From NCBI GenBank assembly GCA_024403585.1, contig JAKSRN010000043.1:1-11091 (forward strand): a stretch of 11,091 nt of DNA, read 5' to 3'. Each line of letters starts with the position of its first letter. Within the stretch, counting starts at the first letter, position 1. The notes below the pieces were generated by a model. It was not told the origin of the DNA. It did no database searches and saw only the letters and a list, made by a program, of their open reading frames with translations. Of the stretch, positions 6,226 to 11,091 are shown piece by piece. The stretch comes from Lachnospiraceae bacterium (GTDB lineage Bacteria > Bacillota > Clostridia > Lachnospirales > Lachnospiraceae). The position numbers were made by a program, and so were the translations under genes.

Positions 6226-7305
6226 TTATTTTGCAATCATCTCACGGATCTTGTCGTAGAGTCCATCGCTCCAGTTAGCAGTTACTTCTTTGTTATCATA
6301 GATTTTCTGAGCTGCCTCTTTGAAACGAGCCTGCTCTGCATCATCTGGATAGATGATTGTAACGCCGTTAGACTCCATGTCTGCGATGTACTGATCCAGC
6401 ATCTCATCCTGTTTCTGGTTGTGGAAGAGACCTGCCTCATCACCTGTCTCACAGAGGATCTGCTGCTGCTCCTCTGTCAGACCCTGGAACCACTCCTCAG
6501 ATGTGATCCACTGGATTGGCATACGGATGTAATCGATCATTGTGATGTATTTAGCAACCTCATAGTATGCCTGGCCATACAGTGTAGCCATTGGGTTCTC
6601 CATACCATCGATTGTTCCCTGCTGAGTAGCTGTGTAAACATCACCAAGAGGCATAGCTGTTGGTGCAGCACCCATCATCTCCCATGTCTTCATCTGCATT
6701 ACGTTATCTGGTGTACGAATGATAAGACCATTCAGATCATCTACAGTCTGAACCTCTTTTGTTGTCATCAGCTCACGTACGCCGTACTCCCAGTTAGCAG
6801 TTGTGATACGAAGACCATTCTCTGCAAGAAGGTCTACCTGCTCCTGCCACCAGTCAGTTGTAAGCAGTTTGTGGTACTGAGACCAATCATCATAGATGTA
6901 TGGTGCAGAAATAATACCAAGCTCTGGAGCGCCGTAATCAGCCCAGAAAGCACCATCACCGATGTGGATGATTCCCTCACCCATCAGCATCTGATCTACA
7001 AGGTCAGTTTTGCTTCCCAGCTGTGAAGATGGGAACAGCTCAACTGCCATAGTTCCGTTGGAACGCTCCTCGATCAGGCGTTTCCACTCATTACATCCAA
7101 GGTCGATTGGCTCACCAGGGTTGTTCTCGTAAGCGATCTGGATTACTACTTCTGCGTCTGCAGGAACATCTGCAGTCTCTTCTGTGGAAGCAGAAGCTGT
7201 CTCCTCTTTCTCAGCAGCTGGAGCTGAGCTGGAAGATCCACATGCTGTCATGGACAGTACCATTGCGGATGCCATAAGAATGGCAAGTGTTTTTCTCAGT
7301 TTCAT
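6226..7305 (-). CDS. dctP: TRAP transporter solute-binding lipoprotein (DctP family)
   Basis: This is the extracytoplasmic receptor that captures the substrate and delivers it to DctQM. The 359-residue precursor has a lipoprotein signal: KLRK (2-5), a hydrophobic core, and the lipobox MTAC with the lipidated Cys22. A Ser/Ala/Glu-rich linker runs to about residue 52. The mature part shows DctP features: an N-terminal beta strand (IQIAYENNPG), EWKRLIEERSNGTMAVELFP (73-92), ANWEYGVREL (170-179), and IIRTPDNVMQMKTWEMMGA (195-213). Arg197 is the family's usual carboxylate-binding arginine. The motif GDVYTATQQGTIDGMENP (221-238) follows. I start it at 7305, not at an in-frame upstream codon, because the signal peptide begins there and AAGGAG lies just before. 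It is the first gene of the operon. The conserved arginine argues for a carboxylated substrate, but its identity is unknown. Confidence 0.95.
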   Translation of the reverse strand: MKLRKTLAILMASAMVLSMTACGSSSSAPAAEKEETASASTEETADVPADAEVVIQIAYENNPGEPIDLGCNEWKRLIEERSNGTMAVELFPSSQLGSKTDLVDQMLMGEGIIHIGDGAFWADYGAPELGIISAPYIYDDWSQYHKLLTTDWWQEQVDLLAENGLRITTANWEYGVRELMTTKEVQTVDDLNGLIIRTPDNVMQMKTWEMMGAAPTAMPLGDVYTATQQGTIDGMENPMATLYGQAYYEVAKYITMIDYIRMPIQWITSEEWFQGLTEEQQQILCETGDEAGLFHNQKQDEMLDQYIADMESNGVTIIYPDDAEQARFKEAAQKIYDNKEVTANWSDGLYDKIREMIAK

Positions 7306-7332
7306 GTTCGTTCTCCTTTTTCTTTTATTTTT

Positions 7333-7356
7333 CAGTGGCCGGTTATCCGACGACTG
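7333..7356 (-). other. Leader hairpin between operator array and dctP start
   Basis: CAGT (7333-7336) pairs with ACTG (7353-7356), and GCCGG (7338-7342) with CCGAC (7348-7352, one G-U wobble on the minus strand), around a small loop. One C-C mismatch interrupts the stem. On the minus strand it is followed by an A-rich stretch and the AAGGAG ribosome binding site rather than T residues. It is therefore a leader structure, not a terminator. Confidence 0.45.
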
Positions 7357-7357
7357 G

Positions 7358-7399
7358 TCAAGTGATATCCCACTGATATATCGCTGATATATCACTTGA
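7358..7399 (-). promoter_or_regulatory. Triple operator array for the TRAP/UxaA operon
   Basis: Three copies of a TGATAT-type motif begin at 7363, 7374 and 7385, exactly 11 bp apart. They are TGATATCC, TGATATATCG and the perfect palindrome TGATATATCA (7385-7394). The array is also framed by an 11-bp inverted repeat, TCAAGTGATAT (7358-7368) and ATATCACTTGA (7389-7399). It lies directly downstream of the predicted transcription start. The same palindrome occurs once before the neighbouring gntR gene, which makes the GntR protein the likely binder. One-helical-turn spacing would place the sites on the same DNA face. Confidence 0.8.
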
Positions 7400-7410
7400 A
7401 TACATCTAAT

Positions 7411-7439
7411 ATTATGTGCTTTTCTGTCAATATTTGCAA
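7411..7439 (-). promoter_or_regulatory. Predicted promoter of the TRAP/UxaA operon
   Basis: Read on the minus strand, TTGCAA (7434-7439) serves as -35 and CATAAT (7411-7416) as -10, with a 17-base spacer. The predicted start is near 7404, so the operator array begins within the first few transcribed bases. This suits repression by blocking promoter clearance. A perfect TTGACA at 7425-7430 is also present but lacks a good -10 at normal distance. The gntR promoter shares the TTGCAA and 17-base arrangement. Confidence 0.6.
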
Positions 7440-7540
7440 GGTGCAAAACAAACAAAAATCTGTTTATTTCTTTGTGTATTTTTTAACGAAATACGTATCT
7501 GACCTTTTGTTCCGTTTGTCAGCGAGATCTTTATGTGTAG

Positions 7541-7570
7541 AAAAAAACAGCCGCCCATTTCGGGCGGCTG
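7541..7570 (-). terminator. Intrinsic terminator of gntR
   Basis: CAGCCGCCC (7548-7556) and GGGCGGCTG (7562-7570) form a perfect 9-bp GC-rich stem with a 5-base loop. On the minus strand it is followed by seven T residues (7541-7547). It lies about 20 bases after the gntR stop and separates gntR transcription from the dctP promoter. A small AAACAG/CTGTTT repeat sits between the stop and this hairpin. Confidence 0.95.
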
Positions 7571-7589
7571 CAAACAGATTCTGTTTCGA

Positions 7590-8258
7590 TCACAGAGTAG
7601 TCTTAGTGTAAAAATTGTTATTGCGGAATCCCAGACTCTCAAATGTCAGATCACGCGAATGCTCTACATGTTCACGGGACAGTGCTTCTGTCTTATCTGC
7701 ATCACCATCGATCATGGCATCCAGAATCCGCACATGTTCTTTTTGAGAAAAACGAACCTGATCGACATTGCGTTCCGTTTTCAAACGGATCCTGCGGTCA
7801 TGTTCATAAACAACACGTAGCGTATTTCGAAGATATAAATTGTCACACAGTGCTGCAATCCCTGTATGGAGCTCTGTATCCAGTGCCATAACAGCCAGAA
7901 TGTCCTCATGGGTCTCCATTGCATGTTCTACCTGAAGACGGCTGCGCAGATCCAGAAGCCATTCTTTAGAAGCGGAAGACACTGCCTGCCTTGTAATAGA
8001 TGGTTCCAAAAGAAGGCGGGTTTCATACAGATCACGGACCATCTCAATCGTTACATCTGTAATAAAGGTGCCCTTTCTCGGATAGGTAATCACCAGATTT
8101 TCTGATTCCAGCTGCTTTATGGCCTCATGAACCGGGGTACGGCTGCACTGCAGCTGCTCCTGCAGTTTTTTTTCAGATACATCTGACAATGGTGGCAGTG
8201 TACCATTCAGAATCATCTCTTTAATTGTCTCGTATGCATAAGCACTTTTATTTTCCAT
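7590..8258 (-). CDS. GntR-family transcriptional regulator with FCD effector domain
   Basis: This is a one-component DNA-binding regulator of the FadR/FCD subgroup, usually a repressor released by a carboxylic acid. The 222-residue protein has an N-terminal winged helix (about 5-68), with SEKKLQEQLQCSRTPVHEAI (28-47) as the helix-turn-helix and YPRKGTFI (59-66) as the wing. A helical FCD domain follows (about 72-205). The metal/ligand residues expected for FCD are visible: Asp127 and His131 in DTELH, His175 in EHVRILDAM, and His197 in REHVEH. I start it at the ATG at 8258, where the wing-helix domain begins and AAGGA lies upstream; the frame stays open to 8369, but that segment looks unlike protein. 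It shares the palindrome TGATATATCA with the dctP promoter, so it most likely controls the transport operon and itself. It has its own terminator and is not cotranscribed with dctP. Confidence 0.93.
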   Translation of the reverse strand: MENKSAYAYETIKEMILNGTLPPLSDVSEKKLQEQLQCSRTPVHEAIKQLESENLVITYPRKGTFITDVTIEMVRDLYETRLLLEPSITRQAVSSASKEWLLDLRSRLQVEHAMETHEDILAVMALDTELHTGIAALCDNLYLRNTLRVVYEHDRRIRLKTERNVDQVRFSQKEHVRILDAMIDGDADKTEALSREHVEHSRDLTFESLGFRNNNFYTKTTL

Positions 8259-8299
8259 ACATAATATTTCCTTGTAATTTTTTCTCTCTGTCAACTGCT

Positions 8300-8316
8300 C
8301 GGTAATTGAATAACCG
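8300..8316. repeat. Near-palindrome in the gntR leader
   Basis: CGGTAATT (8300-8307) and AATAACCG (8309-8316) are reverse complements at 7 of 8 positions around a single base. The element lies about 40 bases before the gntR ATG within its untranslated leader. It could be a short RNA hairpin or a weak protein site. It does not resemble the TGATATATCA motif. Confidence 0.35.
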
Positions 8317-8371
8317 GGGTATTCCCACTCATTGTCCAAAATGAACGGTTTATCCCTAAAATCCAACAAAT

Positions 8372-8381
8372 TGATATATCA
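8372..8381. promoter_or_regulatory. Operator palindrome at the gntR promoter
   Basis: This is a perfect 10-bp palindrome TGATATATCA, identical to the best copy in the array before dctP. In plus-strand reading both perfect copies are followed by one base and TTG (CTTG and GTTG), so the conserved site may extend beyond the palindrome. It lies about 10 bases downstream of the predicted -10 of gntR, which fits autoregulation. Confidence 0.75.
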
Positions 8382-8390
8382 GTTGTACTA

Positions 8391-8419
8391 ATTGAATCAC
8401 AAAACAGAATAATTTGCAA
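8391..8419 (-). promoter_or_regulatory. Predicted gntR promoter
   Basis: On the minus strand, TTGCAA (8414-8419) is followed after 17 bases by TTCAAT (8391-8396), giving a start near 8384 and a leader of about 125 bases. The -35 hexamer and spacer length equal those of the dctP promoter, and both -35 hexamers are embedded in CTTGCAAAT. The promoter begins immediately after the T run of the preceding terminator. Confidence 0.5.
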
Positions 8420-8420
8420 G

Positions 8421-8476
8421 AAAAACTGAAAACCGCCCTCCTGTATGATGCTTTCAGCATACAAGATGACGGTTTT
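8421..8476 (-). terminator. Intrinsic terminator of the ATP-grasp gene
   Basis: Outer arms AAAACCGCC (8429-8437) and GACGGTTTT (8468-8476) pair in minus-strand RNA with one G-U wobble, and TGTATG (8442-8447) pairs with CATACA (8458-8463) inside. T-rich sequence (8421-8425, and the arm itself) follows on the minus strand. It starts about 18 bases after the stop of the upstream gene and separates it from gntR. Confidence 0.85.
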
Positions 8477-8494
8477 CCTTCATTATCTTACGGT

Positions 8495-11065
8495 TTACAA
8501 CCTTACAATCAGATGTTCCTTCTCCAGATCGTTATACAGCTCTGCTTCTGTTCCGCTTACATTATAGACAGCAACGATTCCTTTCAGCACATCGCCACCC
8601 GGGAATTCTTCCACAATATCCGGCAGTGCCTCCAGAAGTTCCGGTGTATACTTTCTGGTCTTCTCATTGGTAAAGATTGCTGTGTAAAGGATTTCAGCCT
8701 CTACCAGATCCTGGAAGATATGGCTTCCGTAAGACAACTCCGGATTATAGCCAACTTCCTTCTCTTCTATCTCACAGATTGCCTCAAATTCACTGATATC
8801 CGAAAATGCTGTCGGAACTCCCAGTTCCGGCGAAGAGGTACCAATTCGTCCCGGTACCATCAGAAGCATATGCTTGCCCTGGCCTCTGTAAGTCCAGTTG
8901 ATCTTGCCGATCAGGTTGGCAACTTTTCCCTTCTCCACATATGGCATGTTGTAGTAAGCCACAGGATCCACCTTTACGATCAGATCCAGCGGAACATTTC
9001 TGGAGAGGCCCATGGAGGAGGAAACATTTTCCAAAAGAATCTTATCCTCCGGAATCTCTTCCGGAATGGAGACCTTTCCTGTATCCTTGAAAACCTGCAG
9101 CGGACGACACTGCAGAAGGTTGATGGTATATTCGCCTGTATCTGACAGGTTGATGGTAAATTCGATATCTACCGGATACTGGTATTCACTCTGAATCTGC
9201 TGCATAATCTCCTGCATCTGCTTCATCAGAATCTCTTTCTCCACCAGTCCCTGGCAGGAGATAAAGCATACCGAACGGTTCTGGCCCATCTCACGAAGTC
9301 GCGACTCTACCTCCCAGTCGTGCTCCAGAAGAGCTCTGGACAGATAATATGGCAGAGACTTCTCGATCTCTTCCAAACGAAGCTGCTTCAGGCAGTGATT
9401 TTTTGAATCCACAACCTCCAGCTTTCTCTGAGAGAACTGGTGCTTCTCTCCGATGGTAGTACAGGTAGTTGCTTTCGGCATATCCAGGCTGACCAGTCTC
9501 GGATAGGAGCCCTCTGTACGGTCTACTGCGGAGGTTCCAAGTCCCATTACCAGACGAAGCATGCCGGCAGTCGGATCGATCTTTTCCATAAATTTGTAAG
9601 GGCTGTAGGAATAGCCGACACCCGCCGCACATGGCATATAGTAGGAATCGTAATAAGATCCGGATACACGCATGATCAGAAGAGCCATCTGCTCATCTCT
9701 CTTGTCCAGACCTCTTCTGCGGCGGTAATCCAGTGCCGAAAGGCTCATGGTGCTGGCATAAACCACCTTGATGGCGTTCTCAAATTCCTCCAGGCGCTCC
9801 TCGATGGTGCCACGGTTGGCACAGAAGACGGATTCGTATTTGCCGGCGAAAGCATTTCCAAAGCCATCCTCCAGGATACTGCTGGAGCGTACGATAAACG
9901 GATCATGTCCGTAATACTCAAGAATATGACGAAAATGCCCCTTCATCTCCTCTGAGAAGGTACCCGTCATCAGCCTCTCGGAGAACTCTTCAGCCAGAGT
10001 AAAGTACTCCTCTTCGGTTCTCTGGCGGATACGAAGATCCCAGAAACCATTGTCAACGATATAGGTGTAATACATATCAGAGCCCATGAAGAAGGAATCA
10101 TGAGGCTCCAGCACTTCGGCGATCTCCGGACTGTTGTTGCGGACAATCGCTCTTGCCAGCAGCATACCGCAGGCCTTTCCACCGATCATACCACTGCCCA
10201 CCATATGACTGCGGACCTGGAAGTAATCCTCCGGTGTAAAATGCTTCTTCACCATCTCACGCATCTTGGAATCTCTTGTCATCATGATATCGCACATGCG
10301 GTTGCAGGATTCGGAAATATCCATTCCATTGTCATACATCATGCGGGCTGTATTGAAGAAACGGTCCCAGGAATCGATAAACTGCTCATCACCCGGTCTC
10401 TGCACACTGCTGAAGACCTGATAGAAACGACTGGACTGTACACCGTCTGTGATCGGACGAAAGGCACCTGTAGCCGGATTATAGGTATGTGGCAGGAACA
10501 TGGTCTCCGAATTACGCTCCCAGACCTTCGCCGGACGCACATAGACCTGTTTTCTGTCTGAATACACGTCCAGGAAGAGCTGAGTGGTATTGCTGATCTT
10601 ATTGATTGCCTGGGCAGAATGTTTTCCGCGGATAATCGGGAAGAATGCTACCGTATCCAGAATAAACAGGAATGGACAAGTAACTCTGAAGAAGTTACCC
10701 ATCATCATATCTGTCGCCCACGCCGTCTGCAGCTCAGACAGACAATCGAATACATAGAAGGCATCAAAGCCTTCTTTTTCAATGATATTGTGGATCTCCA
10801 CAGTAAAGGTTTCAAAACGATGAGAAAGTGGAATCTGATAGGTCTTCACCTCCGGACAGTCCTCCACAAGAGGCTCATGGCTGGCAAAACGGAAATAGAT
10901 GATATTTCTTCCATCCTTCTTTGCCTGCTCCACATAAGGGAGCATAAACAGTTTAAATTCTTCCAGCTTGGAAACTCGCCATACAACGTTGTCACCCAGA
11001 CGGATATTGTCCAGAGCTTTATCCATCTCCGGTATGCCAGATAAGATTCGGTCAAATGCTGCCAT
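8495..11065 (-). CDS. PEP/pyruvate-binding (PPDK N-terminal type) ATP-grasp protein with degenerate KaiC-like N-terminus
   Basis: The 856-residue protein combines two recognisable parts. Residues about 5-200 follow the KaiC/RecA-like pattern: SGIPEMDKALDN (9-20), then NIIYFRFA (54-61), and a Walker-B-like FYVFDCLSEL (103-112). The P-loop is gone (WRVSKLEEFKLF, 29-40), so this domain probably does not hydrolyse ATP. Residues about 285-660 match the ATP-grasp domain of PEP synthase and pyruvate phosphate dikinase: GGKACGM with Lys297, FIVRSSSILEDGFGNAFAGK (390-409) with Arg393, GLG (508-510) and IEF...LLQCRP (634-655). The ATP site looks intact. The phosphohistidine TSH motif and the C-terminal barrel of true PEP synthases are absent; a different tail (about 680-856) contains GRIGTSSPELGVP (739-751) and YGSHIFQDL (779-787). 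It is therefore not a complete PEP synthase, and its acceptor is unknown. AAGGAGG stands 8 bases before the ATG. It is transcribed alone, or as the last gene of an operon that extends beyond the window. Confidence 0.8.
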   Translation of the reverse strand: MAAFDRILSGIPEMDKALDNIRLGDNVVWRVSKLEEFKLFMLPYVEQAKKDGRNIIYFRFASHEPLVEDCPEVKTYQIPLSHRFETFTVEIHNIIEKEGFDAFYVFDCLSELQTAWATDMMMGNFFRVTCPFLFILDTVAFFPIIRGKHSAQAINKISNTTQLFLDVYSDRKQVYVRPAKVWERNSETMFLPHTYNPATGAFRPITDGVQSSRFYQVFSSVQRPGDEQFIDSWDRFFNTARMMYDNGMDISESCNRMCDIMMTRDSKMREMVKKHFTPEDYFQVRSHMVGSGMIGGKACGMLLARAIVRNNSPEIAEVLEPHDSFFMGSDMYYTYIVDNGFWDLRIRQRTEEEYFTLAEEFSERLMTGTFSEEMKGHFRHILEYYGHDPFIVRSSSILEDGFGNAFAGKYESVFCANRGTIEERLEEFENAIKVVYASTMSLSALDYRRRRGLDKRDEQMALLIMRVSGSYYDSYYMPCAAGVGYSYSPYKFMEKIDPTAGMLRLVMGLGTSAVDRTEGSYPRLVSLDMPKATTCTTIGEKHQFSQRKLEVVDSKNHCLKQLRLEEIEKSLPYYLSRALLEHDWEVESRLREMGQNRSVCFISCQGLVEKEILMKQMQEIMQQIQSEYQYPVDIEFTINLSDTGEYTINLLQCRPLQVFKDTGKVSIPEEIPEDKILLENVSSSMGLSRNVPLDLIVKVDPVAYYNMPYVEKGKVANLIGKINWTYRGQGKHMLLMVPGRIGTSSPELGVPTAFSDISEFEAICEIEEKEVGYNPELSYGSHIFQDLVEAEILYTAIFTNEKTRKYTPELLEALPDIVEEFPGGDVLKGIVAVYNVSGTEAELYNDLEKEHLIVRL

Positions 11066-11091
11066 AGTCCATTCCTCCTTTTCGTTTGGGC

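Noticed and set aside
7425..7430. TTGACA as the -35 of the dctP promoter
   Set aside because: The hexamer is perfect, but the bases at normal -10 distance (AGATGT) match poorly. TTGCAA with CATAAT at 17 bases is the better pair.
7306..7455. An upstream extension of the dctP frame by 50 residues
   Set aside because: It would run through the predicted start site and the operator array and place a polar stretch before the lipoprotein signal. The ATG at 7305 has a good ribosome binding site and begins a standard signal peptide.
8259..8369. An upstream extension of the gntR frame by 37 residues
   Set aside because: It would begin with TTG codons without a ribosome binding site, right beside the operator. 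The winged-helix domain starts normally at the ATG at 8258.
8495..11065. Calling the gene ppsA (phosphoenolpyruvate synthase)
   Set aside because: Only the ATP-grasp part is shared. The phosphohistidine motif and the C-terminal barrel needed for the reaction are not present.

Overview
The window looks like a chromosomal segment from a Gram-positive anaerobe of class Clostridia, most likely a gut Lachnospiraceae. This rests on the paired glgC-glgD genes (the Firmicutes arrangement of ADP-glucose pyrophosphorylase), strong AGGAGG-type ribosome binding sites, AT-rich intergenic regions, and compact operons ending in clear hairpin-plus-T-run terminators. The taxonomic call is an inference from gene content and style. 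I see no RNA genes, insertion sequences, phage genes or CRISPR arrays.

Layout. (1) Positions 1-2720, plus strand: a 229-base leader, then glgC and glgD overlapping by 7 bases, then a structured 3' region and an intrinsic terminator. The two genes make ADP-glucose for glycogen synthesis. (2) Positions 2725-7439, minus strand: a five-gene transporter/dehydratase operon that reads, in transcription order, TRAP solute-binding lipoprotein (dctP), a small SAF-domain protein (UxaA N-terminal half), the large UxaA/GarD-family lyase (C-terminal half), TRAP small membrane subunit (dctQ) and TRAP large permease (dctM). It has its own promoter and a three-copy operator array. (3) Positions 7541-8419, minus strand: a GntR/FCD transcription regulator with its own promoter, operator and terminator. 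(4) Positions 8421-11065, minus strand: an 856-residue protein with an apparently intact PEP-synthase/PPDK-type ATP-grasp domain, but with a degenerate KaiC/RecA-like domain in front and no phosphohistidine or PEP-forming barrel domain behind.

How the parts work together. Regions 2 and 3 form a self-contained catabolic module. A sugar acid or related hydroxy-carboxylate is captured by DctP, imported by DctQM on a cation gradient, and dehydrated (or otherwise eliminated) by the two-part UxaA-type enzyme. The perfect palindrome TGATATATCA lies just downstream of both predicted start sites: once before gntR, and in a triple 11-bp-spaced array before dctP. This strongly suggests that the GntR protein represses itself and the transport operon, and is released by the substrate or its product. 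The substrate cannot be read from the sequence: the window lacks the dehydrogenase, kinase or aldolase that would identify an altronate or galactarate route, and the split lyase has the same architecture as sulfolactate sulfo-lyase.

The most unusual items are the pseudo-KaiC/ATP-grasp fusion, the regulator/operator circuit with shared promoter architecture, and the split dehydratase placed between the binding protein and its membrane subunits.
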